64,000 nt of DNA from JAHBVH01 sp034432375 (GTDB lineage: Bacteria; Chloroflexota; Anaerolineae; Caldilineales; Caldilineaceae). The notes under the pieces were generated by a model. The model saw only the letters and a program-made list of their open reading frames with translations, was not told the origin of the DNA and did not search any database. This document shows positions 44,287 through 51,819 of this stretch, piece after piece (positions within the stretch are counted from its first letter, which is position 1; each line of letters begins with the position of its first letter). The stretch spans positions 12,768-76,767 of the forward strand of contig DAOUCA010000001.1 in assembly GCA_034432375.1 (NCBI GenBank), given 5' to 3'. A program made the translations under genes and the position numbers.

Positions 44287-44424
44287 ATGTCACATCATTC
44301 CACTCTTCATAATCGTCAGCTTGATTCCCACATAGAGCGTGCAATTCGCCTCTCCCTCCGCGCTATGGGCATAGCGGCCTTGATGGTTTGCCTCATCTTT
44401 TGGTTAAGTTTACTGTTGCGATAA
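44287..44424 (+). CDS. Small single-pass membrane protein
   Basis: 45 aa, not recognised. A good ribosome-binding site AAGGAAG lies 8 nt before the ATG at 44287. The sequence is a basic, polar N-terminus (MSHHSTLHNRQLDSHIER) followed by one hydrophobic helix (AALMVCLIFWLSLLL) and a terminal Arg, consistent with a short inner-membrane peptide. It ends 13 bp before the sigma-like gene, so both are likely co-transcribed. It could be a regulator of that sigma factor, but no ZAS-type zinc motif is present. Confidence 0.6.
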   Translation: MSHHSTLHNRQLDSHIERAIRLSLRAMGIAALMVCLIFWLSLLLR

Positions 44425-44437
44425 CGGATTTTCCCCC

Positions 44438-44998
44438 ATGCATCGATATCTATCACTTAGTTCATCGCGGGCGCAATACAGTGCCTTTCTTTACCGCCGA
44501 AAAGAAACAAAACTTGTTGCGCGGCTCTGCACCGGTCAACCGGCGGCATGGGCACAGCTAATTGACCGGTGGAGTCCCCGTCTCTATAGCTATATTTTCT
44601 ATAATATTGGCAACGAGGCTGAGGCACGTAAATTGATGCATCTTGTCCTGTCTGAGGTGATTCAGACGATTATTTGCTCACCGCGTATTAACAATCTATC
44701 GGTCTTAATCTTTTCAATCGCTCATCGACACATTTTGCACTATCACTATGCAGACAATGGAGTATCGTTGCAAACACAGTGGGCAAAAGATCAGTCAACC
44801 GTCAAACAGCCAATAGATAAAGAACAGAAAAAGAGAACTTTTTTTCATCGGTTTCGCCAATTCTCTCCCGAAACGCAGCAAATTTTGCTGCTACGCTATG
44901 TCTGTGGTGTGAGTTTATTGGAGCTTTCCCAAATTGTTGAACAACCTGAGGAAACCTTAGTGCAAACGCTGCACCGAGTGAAGCTTTACTTACAATAG
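44438..44998 (+). CDS. ECF-type RNA polymerase sigma factor, divergent
   Basis: 186 aa. Region 2 is seen at about 35-75 (WAQLIDRWSPRLYSYIFYNI, then DEA-like EAEARKLMHLVLSEV). Region 4 is at about 140-186: FRQFSPETQQILLLRYVCG, then VSLLELSQIVEQPEETLVQTLHRVKLYL, which fits a helix-turn-helix for the -35 box. The linker (SQ-rich, K-rich) and low conservation suggest a diverged group. It would direct RNA polymerase to a small regulon. No conventional anti-sigma gene follows; a 45-aa membrane protein precedes it and a 69-aa membrane protein comes after. Confidence 0.8.
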   Translation: MHRYLSLSSSRAQYSAFLYRRKETKLVARLCTGQPAAWAQLIDRWSPRLYSYIFYNIGNEAEARKLMHLVLSEVIQTIICSPRINNLSVLIFSIAHRHILHYHYADNGVSLQTQWAKDQSTVKQPIDKEQKKRTFFHRFRQFSPETQQILLLRYVCGVSLLELSQIVEQPEETLVQTLHRVKLYLQ

Positions 44999-45135
44999 AT
45001 CTGCGCCATCGCGCTCACTGGTGATGATTTGCCCTTGAGGATAGAGATGGAACCGCAATCGATTTGCATCCATATAATAACTGACGCAACCATCGATACA
45101 TGTCATCAAATATCTGAAGCTACAAAGGATCGACC

Positions 45136-45345
45136 ATGATTGCACGCTTCTTGTGGAGTTATTTATGTTTGACGGGGATTGCTTCAATTGTCGTTTATTG
45201 TGCTTGCCTAGCAGCAGCACGTGCAGACCGGATCAGACGCTCCTCTGCCACAAAACTTAATAAGATGCTCAGTGAATCAGCGGAGACAGCTTCCAATCGC
45301 CGTCGTTCCGCGCAGATTAGGAATCTTCTCGTGATCGAACAGTGA
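45136..45345 (+). CDS. Small membrane protein downstream of sigma factor
   Basis: 69 aa, not recognised. AAAGGA is 6 nt upstream of the ATG. An N-terminal hydrophobic helix (FLWSYLCLTGIASIVVYCAC) is followed by a basic, Ser/Arg-rich tail (RADRIRRSSATKLNKML). It sits 137 bp after the sigma gene and is followed by a terminator. It may be part of the same regulatory unit, as an unconventional anti-sigma or a target. Confidence 0.6.
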   Translation: MIARFLWSYLCLTGIASIVVYCACLAAARADRIRRSSATKLNKMLSESAETASNRRRSAQIRNLLVIEQ

Positions 45346-45654
45346 GCTAGGCCGCACAACAGGAATCGAGCGTAAACGATCTCTGAACGGCAAGCTGCTA
45401 CACTACTTCTTATGTCCCCTCCAATATCGTAAGACTCTCTGCGGACAGTTCTTATAGTATTGGTCTATATATCTGCCCCTAGAGCTATCGGTTGTGTGAT
45501 GCTGTTTCCCCCGCAGTATCACGCAACCGGTAGCTTTTTGTGTTCGACAGGGCTCTTGGATTGTCGACACTATATTGCCAGGCGAGCTCCCTCACCCATA
45601 TACATTGGGATAGATGGGCGTAGATATTTACAGCAATTTCATTTTGTGTAAGCC
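45346..45654. other. Intergenic region with terminator
   Basis: About 310 bp without a gene, between the small membrane protein and the convergent glycosyltransferase. It contains the terminator at 45483-45539 and nothing else notable. Confidence 0.5.
45483..45539 (+). terminator. Rho-independent terminator
   Basis: Arms beginning AGCTATCGGTTG (45483) and ending CAACCGGTAGCT (45535) form a stem of about 20 bp with few mismatches, followed by TTTTT. It closes the sigma-factor unit. Confidence 0.85.
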
Positions 45655-46863
45655 TTATTCCCAGACAATTTGTGTACGCTCTACGACCAGCCGCTGATAG
45701 AGTGCAGCGGTCTTTGCTGCAATGCCCGACCATTGGAAGTGAGGCAATGTATGCTGTTGCGCGTACTCCTGCCAGCGTTTGGCGGTAGCTGGATTGCTAA
45801 AGAGTTGATCGACAGCCCAGACCACACTCAATGGATCATTGGGATAGACCGTCAGCCCATTGCGCAGATGTTCAACAACCTCGCATAGTCCACCGACATG
45901 GCTCGCAATCACATTACAATGGCAGGCCATCGCCTCAAGTGCCACAATCCCAAAAGGTTCGTACAGACTGGGAAATACAGCTGCATCGACAATGCGATAG
46001 ATACAATCGCGATCGCGATCGCTGATAAAGCCTAAGAACTCAATCGACTGCTCTACATTGAGCTCATAGGCCAGTGGCCACATCTTTTGCCCATTTTTGC
46101 CTGCAATGAGCAATTTGGTATTGGGATACTTGGCGAGAATTCGCGGCATGGCCCGAAGCAGTACCTGGATTCCCTTTTCATAGACAACCCGTCCCACAAA
46201 GAAAAGTAAGCGTTCTCTGTTCGGCGCGTAACGCCAGCGAAGGTTATTCAATTCCATTTCGGTGCAATCAAGACCAAGGGACGTATTTACACCATTGGGA
46301 ATCACATCCACTTTGTTGGGGGGCACGGCAAAGTACTGTTGCAGCTCCTCGCACATAAATTGACTACAGACAATCACCCGCCACGCTTCATAACAGATCT
46401 GCCATTCTAACTGATTGATCTGTTGACTGGTATGGCTGCTGAGGTAGCCTTGATGGCGTCCACGTTCTGTACCATGAATGGTCGCCAGCAAGGGCAGCCG
46501 CCATTTATGCTTTAGTGCAATGCCTGCGACTCCGGTCAACCACTCGTGAATATGCAGCAAATCATAGCTATGCTGGGCAAGCTGAGCTAACGCATAATCA
46601 ACAAAGTAACTATTATTGGCAATCACACTATTATAGTGATCCAGCACATCTACCGCCGGCATCTCGACGCGATAGATTGTACAATACTCATTGATCTGTT
46701 CAACGGGAGCACCACCACCATAGGCAGGGGTCAGTAAGTCGATTGTCAAAGGAGCGCCATCAACCACTATACCGCTTAAAATCGGCAGGAGATCGGCAAC
46801 ATGCTTGCCAATACCGCCAACCATATGTGGAGGAAACTCCCAACTAATGGAAAGCACACGCAT
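45655..46863 (-). CDS. Glycosyltransferase, GT4 family
   Basis: 402 aa, GT-B fold. The N-terminal domain opens with MRVLSISWEFPPHMVGGIGKH, where the G-G-x-G-x-H donor loop is similar to starch/glycogen synthases and sucrose-phosphate type enzymes. LLHIHEWLTGVAGIALK and VIPNGVNTSL are typical. The C-terminal domain has LLFFVGRVVYEKGIQVLLRA and the donor-binding glutamate pair EPFGIVALEAM. It likely uses an NDP- or UDP-sugar; whether it makes glycogen, a sucrose-like or a cell-surface glycan cannot be told. It is alone and faces the sigma-factor unit. Confidence 0.9.
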   Translation of the reverse strand: MRVLSISWEFPPHMVGGIGKHVADLLPILSGIVVDGAPLTIDLLTPAYGGGAPVEQINEYCTIYRVEMPAVDVLDHYNSVIANNSYFVDYALAQLAQHSYDLLHIHEWLTGVAGIALKHKWRLPLLATIHGTERGRHQGYLSSHTSQQINQLEWQICYEAWRVIVCSQFMCEELQQYFAVPPNKVDVIPNGVNTSLGLDCTEMELNNLRWRYAPNRERLLFFVGRVVYEKGIQVLLRAMPRILAKYPNTKLLIAGKNGQKMWPLAYELNVEQSIEFLGFISDRDRDCIYRIVDAAVFPSLYEPFGIVALEAMACHCNVIASHVGGLCEVVEHLRNGLTVYPNDPLSVVWAVDQLFSNPATAKRWQEYAQQHTLPHFQWSGIAAKTAALYQRLVVERTQIVWE

Positions 46864-47075
46864 GATAGTTTATCTTCCTTGAAAACCCGCTAAAGTCGCA
46901 CGCTGCTCTCTTATAGGGGGTGATCTTTTTGTGAGACATTTAGTGGGACAGTTAACTGGGTGGTCCATTAGCGTTAGTCATACGCGAGTCTCTGATTTCG
47001 CGTCCAAACGGCACCTAGCAAAAAACGGTCTGCTCAACCGGCAAACTGCGTAAACCCGGATATTTTGTCAGTCTG

Positions 47076-48080
47076 TTAAGGTTGGTGGAACCCGAACGGA
47101 CTGCTGGTACTATTATTCTGGAGGGCAAAGAGTTGGGGCCGCCAAGTTGGCACAGACGGAACAGCAACGGTCTCTATCGTTGTAAGGGCAGCTTCGGTAG
47201 CACGATAGGTCAAGTAGGCCGCAGGCGAATTGGGGCCGCCTTGCGCAGTTACTTCACTCCTCCATTGCGGAAATCTATCATCTATCCAACCTACCCAATA
47301 TAATGCCGTATGATTTGTGGTTCGTTCGGCCCAAACCGGGTCGCCTCCCCAAGGCCCCAACCAGAATGGCACATTCGGTTGGTAGGAACGCAACGCTTCG
47401 ATGTAAGCTGCACTATGCTCTGGGCTGGCAAGCCAAAAAAGTGCATCTGTTGTCGCAATTTTTCGAACATCGAGGCTACCAATAGGGAGGTCGACCGCTA
47501 CAACGGGCAAGACGGCTTCCGTGCTTACTAATTCGGTAAGTGGTGGCCAGCCTGTTGCAGGGCCAAGCAACACAAGTCTTTCTTGTCCCTGTGCCTTGGC
47601 GGCGGCGGCCACTGCTGTTACCAAGGCTGTGGCCCACTTTGGCGAAGCTGTCACCGGCACCATCCCGACAGTTGGATCCAATGTGTACGGCGCATACCAG
47701 GGGAGCCCAGTCGCGGCAATGATGGGCCGTACGGCCTCAATCGTAGCCGGATCATACGGCCCAATAATGGCTTTTACGGCTGGATCAGCAAGTAACTTTT
47801 GTGCAGACCGCCGAGCTTGTGCTGCATCCGCACCGGCATCCAATGCCAGCGGGATCAGCGCCACTGTCTGTAAAGCGTCGCCTTGGGTGGCAAGCGTACG
47901 AATGGCTAACCGCATTGCTGCTAGTGCTTCATAGCCATTCCGGCGATGCAATCCTTCAAACGATGCCAGCAAACCAATCTTTACAACAGGGCGGACAGGC
48001 ACGCACGAACTTACCAACAACCCCATTATGGCAATCAGGAAAAGTAATCTACGGGAAATGGATAAAACACTGAAGGCCAT
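47076..48080 (-). CDS. Branched-chain amino-acid-type substrate-binding lipoprotein
   Basis: 334 aa from the ATG at 48080. The longer frame to 48296 runs back over the end of mltG and is not supported. A signal peptide (RRLLFLIAIMGLLVSSC) ends in LVSSC, a lipobox. The mature part is a type I periplasmic binding fold: KIGLLASFEGLHRRNGYEAL, AVKAIIGPYDPATIEAVRPIIAATGL and WYAPYTLDPTVG. Related proteins bind amino acids or other ligands. It has no ABC transporter gene nearby and closes the mltG cluster, so it may act in sensing or with a distant transporter. Confidence 0.82.
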   Translation of the reverse strand: MAFSVLSISRRLLFLIAIMGLLVSSCVPVRPVVKIGLLASFEGLHRRNGYEALAAMRLAIRTLATQGDALQTVALIPLALDAGADAAQARRSAQKLLADPAVKAIIGPYDPATIEAVRPIIAATGLPWYAPYTLDPTVGMVPVTASPKWATALVTAVAAAAKAQGQERLVLLGPATGWPPLTELVSTEAVLPVVAVDLPIGSLDVRKIATTDALFWLASPEHSAAYIEALRSYQPNVPFWLGPWGGDPVWAERTTNHTALYWVGWIDDRFPQWRSEVTAQGGPNSPAAYLTYRATEAALTTIETVAVPSVPTWRPQLFALQNNSTSSPFGFHQP

Positions 48081-48141
48081 GCGGCGAGCGTTTGGTTGCG
48101 CCTTCTCTCTTTGTCTATCTGCTGGTAATACCACAACTCCA

Positions 48142-49428
48142 CTACTGATAGCCATAGAGCCGCAGATTTTGCTCATGTTCCGCCAACGTCTGCGCAAAGA
48201 CATGACGCCCATCATCACCCGTTGCGACAAAGAAACAGTAGGCCGTTTGTGCCGGGCTTTGTGATGCCTGAATCGCATCGAGACCCGGGTTTGCAATCGG
48301 TGTGGGCGGTAAGCCTTCGTTGAGGTAGGTGTTATAGGGGCTGATCACCGACGCGTACTCTTCAATGCTTTCTGGCTCCCACCACCAATTACCCACGACA
48401 CCCCGTGCATATTGCACCGTTGGATCGGCCTGAAGATAGCGCCCCCCCACATCGGCAACACAAGCGCCATTGAGCCGATTCGTATAGACACTGGCAATAA
48501 GCGGACGTTCATCGGACTGTACCGCCTCGCGTTCGACAATGCTTGCTAGATTGAGCAAATTATCGCCACTCAAGCCGCTGCTGCCGGCAGCCAGGCCATC
48601 TGTACCGACCCTACGCTCAAAGTTATCTAGAAAAGGTCGTAAAACCGCTTCTGGAGTCTGTGCCAGTACGGGGAAACGGTAGGTGTCGGGAAAAAGAAAT
48701 CCTTCGAGCGTGCCATTGGCCGGTAAATTCTGTAGAAAATCATAATCGGCAAAGATCGATAAGGTTCGTGGCTGACGCACAGCAGCCAGAAATTGATCCG
48801 GCTGAAGAATGTTATTCTCCTCTAAGCGCTCGGCAATCTCTTCGGCACGGAACCCTTCGGGAATTGTAACGGTAGCTTCTGCTTCAAGCGATTGCTGTAA
48901 CGCCTGTGCGACTTCGGGTACGGTCATCGTTTCTGCCAACATGAAATTGCCAGCTTGAATCCGTCGCTCCAATCCACTGACGCGTAGATAAAGGTTAAAG
49001 AGATCCGCATCATTGACAAAGCCTTCGGATGCCAAGCGCGCCGCAATAAAACGGGCCGGCTCCCCCAAATTGATGACAAAGGGTCGTTGCCGCGGATCAG
49101 CACCGGCGGGAACGGTTAGCTCCGCTTCCCGGAGGGTTAAGCTATAAGCGAGCACGCGTTTCTCGATATTGTCTGGTGTCAATGCATTGCGTCCAGCTTC
49201 TGGATCGATCAACCCAGCCACCTCGCGTGGTGCACCCAGAAATTGTTCTTCCAGGTGGGCGGAACTCACAACCCATACCCCCAGAATCACCCCAAACACC
49301 ATGACCAAAAAGCCCAATCGAACGAGATTGGCGAGTAATGTGCCTGGCTGCCACAGCGTGCGCCAGGTTGGTTCTCTCTGCTGTAATTGGTTGCGGTGCT
49401 GTAAAATCAGTTCGCGTCGGTTTTGCAT
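48142..49428 (-). CDS. mltG: Endolytic murein transglycosylase MltG
   Basis: 428 aa. One N-terminal membrane helix (VRLGFLVMVFGVILGVWVVS) is followed by a LysM-like region and the YceG/MltG catalytic domain. Marks are RLASEGFVNDADLFNLYLRV, IPEGFRAEEIAERL, LEGFLFPDTYRFP and the catalytic glutamate in LASIVEREAVQSDERPLIASVYTNRL, with the final SPYNTYLNEGLPPTPIANPG. It cuts nascent glycan strands in the periplasm-like space and acts with the division or elongation machinery. It follows ruvX, an arrangement conserved across bacteria. Confidence 0.96.
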   Translation of the reverse strand: MQNRRELILQHRNQLQQREPTWRTLWQPGTLLANLVRLGFLVMVFGVILGVWVVSSAHLEEQFLGAPREVAGLIDPEAGRNALTPDNIEKRVLAYSLTLREAELTVPAGADPRQRPFVINLGEPARFIAARLASEGFVNDADLFNLYLRVSGLERRIQAGNFMLAETMTVPEVAQALQQSLEAEATVTIPEGFRAEEIAERLEENNILQPDQFLAAVRQPRTLSIFADYDFLQNLPANGTLEGFLFPDTYRFPVLAQTPEAVLRPFLDNFERRVGTDGLAAGSSGLSGDNLLNLASIVEREAVQSDERPLIASVYTNRLNGACVADVGGRYLQADPTVQYARGVVGNWWWEPESIEEYASVISPYNTYLNEGLPPTPIANPGLDAIQASQSPAQTAYCFFVATGDDGRHVFAQTLAEHEQNLRLYGYQ

Positions 49429-49567
49429 AAGTATCTTTATTTACTCAAATTCCTATACGATCAAGCTGCGGCGCAAAGATAATCGTCGATCCGCAATGCT
49501 TCATTCTCGCCTTGCTTAAAGATTCGGGGACTCATCTTTGTAACTACCATTTCCTATGGATAAGTGA

Positions 49568-50089
49568 TCAGTCACTCTCTTCCAGATCGAGTTGTCCAAA
49601 AGGGTGCCACTCTTTTGGAATGGTTTGATCCGCTTGGTTTACATAATCGCGCTGCGCATCTAAATAACGTTGCAAGATCACAGCCGCGGCCATGGCATCC
49701 TCTTCAACTTTGCGGCCATAATCCCCCATCAACGCTTGGGCATCAAAGGTGCTCAGCCGCTCATCCCAAAAGATAATCGGCCGGGATTGGTCAAGCGCGC
49801 GCAAGGCAGTGGCTAGCCGTTCGGCCCATTTACGGACGCTCTGCGCTTGTGGACCTTCGCTATCATCCATATTGAGTGGTAGGCCCACGACAACTGACAC
49901 GATTTCCTCATCGCGTAGTAAACGTGCCAATAGATCAAAATCTTCACGGCGGCTGCGCCGGTGAATAACGCGTAAAGGTCGGGCCGCCAGTCGCAACGGA
50001 TCACAGACGGCAACGCCGATACGCGCCATGCCCACATCAAGCGCCACCACTTTCCCCGTCAGCCTACCATTTGTCATCCTGTTTGTCAT
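49568..50089 (-). CDS. ruvX: Holliday junction resolvase RuvX (YqgF)
   Basis: 173 aa, slightly longer than the usual ~140. The RNase H-like core starts VVALDVGMARIGVAVCDPL, where the first acidic residue is in ALDVG. VVGLPLNMDDSEGPQAQSVRKWAERL and the terminal IIFWDERLST follow, the last giving a conserved DERLST acidic motif. In bacteria it processes pre-16S rRNA 5' ends and can resolve junctions. The start overlaps the stop of the upstream gene by 4 bp. Confidence 0.95.
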   Translation of the reverse strand: MTNRMTNGRLTGKVVALDVGMARIGVAVCDPLRLAARPLRVIHRRSRREDFDLLARLLRDEEIVSVVVGLPLNMDDSEGPQAQSVRKWAERLATALRALDQSRPIIFWDERLSTFDAQALMGDYGRKVEEDAMAAAVILQRYLDAQRDYVNQADQTIPKEWHPFGQLDLEESD

Positions 50090-51678
50090 GGGGGATTTAC
50101 AGTATCGTCATAGTCTACACGTACTTGAATGCGATTGCCAATGGCTGGTAGGGTGGCAAACCATTCTGGATCGCGATAAATTTCGGGCAGACGGGCCATC
50201 GGCCAGCGCTGCTGAACAAGAGCGATCGCTTCTGCTGGCCGCAGCCCAGCAATTGCCGAACGCACCTCCACTGGGTCGATCGGAATCACATATTCGGCAT
50301 TCACCGTCATCGTAAATTGGACAGTGTTGCCGACAATCTCTATGCCAGGCATCCGTTCTGCCGCTACAGAGCTAGCAACCAATTTTGCCGTAGACGGAAT
50401 CGCATCCTGTGCTGTCTGCAACAATGCTTCCCGCAGGACCGCTTCATCAACGGCCACACCACGCGCCAATTGCCGCAGCGTCAAGGACAATTCTTCCGTC
50501 TCTTCATCGTTAAACGCACTAAAGGCAGGTGTACTCAACGTCAGCAATTGGATTGACTCTGGTGAAAGCCATTCTCCTCGATCCAGTAGCCCTTGCAGCT
50601 TGTCATTGGCTTGCGCTTCAATTTGTGCTTCCACTTGGGCCAACAACTTATCGCGATCTTCTTGGGTAGCGATTGGCACCAACTGGGAACCGCCACCGCT
50701 GGTCCCCCCTTGGTTGGTCACGCTCAGACGCACCCGCAGCCCACCGTTAATCGTATTAATCGTATTCGCACGAATATTACCCTGGATCCCAGGGTCTAGC
50801 GCTTCAATGGCTGCATCTGCACGTTGCCCACGACCCGCCGGCACATCGACAGCCGTTGTTGTGCGAAAGTTCACGGCGTTACCCGTACCTGTGCTTACAA
50901 CTGTCCCTTTTGGCACATTCACCGGGCTGGTTCCCAAATTGGTAAAAGTCACTTGCCCAACCGCCAGATCCGTTGATTTCTGGCGCGTACCGGTGGTGCG
51001 AACTGTGCCGGATGCATCAATATTTGTTTCTACGGTGTGCGCCGGCAGTTGATTGATCTCTAAATCCGGCACCTCGATCGATGGGTTGGCGATGAGTTGT
51101 ACGGCCACGCGAATCGGTTCGCGGCCTGGCACAAGGGTAATCGTCGCCGCCGGAATAACATAGACCACAAATAACCCCAAAGCCAGGGCAATCAGCCCCC
51201 CCATCAACAGGTTGCCAAGCAATCGCAACCAGGCGGGCAGCGGTCGGCGATAGATCTCTTCGGCACGAATTCGCGCCTGGCGGGCACGATACTGACCAGG
51301 CAACGTTTCATGAGCAGCAATACGCTCACGCCGCCAACGGGGGGGATCCGGCAGCCCCAATTCTGGGTGGCGCGGATGAACAAGCGGCAACATAGGGGAC
51401 ATGCGCCAACGATTAGCCAGGGCATCTTTGGGATTGACAAAGACGGGGATACCGACCTGATTGGCTGCGGCGTGAATGGTGGGATCTCGGGTAATCAATG
51501 CGAGATGACATTGCTGAATCTGGGCTTGGCGCTGCAAGAGCCGCATCCGTGCACTGTTGTCCAATTCACTCCAGCCTTCAGGCACTAGGAGCGCCACCCG
51601 TTCCCTGCGCCATTGGGCTAATTGCCGGCGCACGGCACTGAGGGTGGCTTCTGGTGTTACTTCAAGAATTTGGGCCAT
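50086..51678 (-). CDS. Membrane-anchored baseplate-J/gp47-like protein
   Basis: 530 aa. The N-terminal ~130 residues form an alpha/beta segment (ERVALLVPEGWSELDNSARM). A single membrane helix lies near LMGGLIALALGLFVVYVIP (about 160-178). The rest resembles the baseplate-J/gp47 domain family: TFTNLGTSPVNVPKGTVVST, GNAVNFRTTTAVDVPAGRG and ALDPGIQGNIRANTINTI, then helices. No phage gene accompanies it. Members of this family in Chloroflexota and Firmicutes sit in the alaS-ruvX-mltG region and their role is unknown. It overlaps ruvX by 4 bp. Confidence 0.8.
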   Translation of the reverse strand: MAQILEVTPEATLSAVRRQLAQWRRERVALLVPEGWSELDNSARMRLLQRQAQIQQCHLALITRDPTIHAAANQVGIPVFVNPKDALANRWRMSPMLPLVHPRHPELGLPDPPRWRRERIAAHETLPGQYRARQARIRAEEIYRRPLPAWLRLLGNLLMGGLIALALGLFVVYVIPAATITLVPGREPIRVAVQLIANPSIEVPDLEINQLPAHTVETNIDASGTVRTTGTRQKSTDLAVGQVTFTNLGTSPVNVPKGTVVSTGTGNAVNFRTTTAVDVPAGRGQRADAAIEALDPGIQGNIRANTINTINGGLRVRLSVTNQGGTSGGGSQLVPIATQEDRDKLLAQVEAQIEAQANDKLQGLLDRGEWLSPESIQLLTLSTPAFSAFNDEETEELSLTLRQLARGVAVDEAVLREALLQTAQDAIPSTAKLVASSVAAERMPGIEIVGNTVQFTMTVNAEYVIPIDPVEVRSAIAGLRPAEAIALVQQRWPMARLPEIYRDPEWFATLPAIGNRIQVRVDYDDTVNPP

Positions 51679-51719
51679 AAGTGATTAGGTGTTGCGTGAT
51701 ACGTGTTGCGTGTACTGAT

Positions 51720-51760
51720 TGACAGCCACCATTGCAGCCACCATTGCAGCCCCCCTACCT
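51720..51760. repeat. 12-bp direct repeat in alaS-downstream gap
   Basis: CAGCCACCATTG occurs twice in tandem with a third partial copy (51722-51752). Nearby GTTGCGTGATACG (51690) and its near complement (51800-51820) form a weak inverted repeat. It fills the gap between the alaS and baseplate-J-like genes. Confidence 0.6.
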
Positions 51761-51819
51761 TATGGATGGATGGAAGCAAAGTAGGTTCGGTCAGCGTAGA
51801 CGCAACACGCAACACGTCT

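Noticed and set aside
47076..48296. Longer N-terminus for the substrate-binding lipoprotein
   Set aside because: The extra 72 residues overlap mltG and precede an otherwise normal signal peptide.
50086..51678. Prophage remnant
   Set aside because: Only one phage-like domain is present, it has a membrane helix, and the neighbours are core cellular genes.
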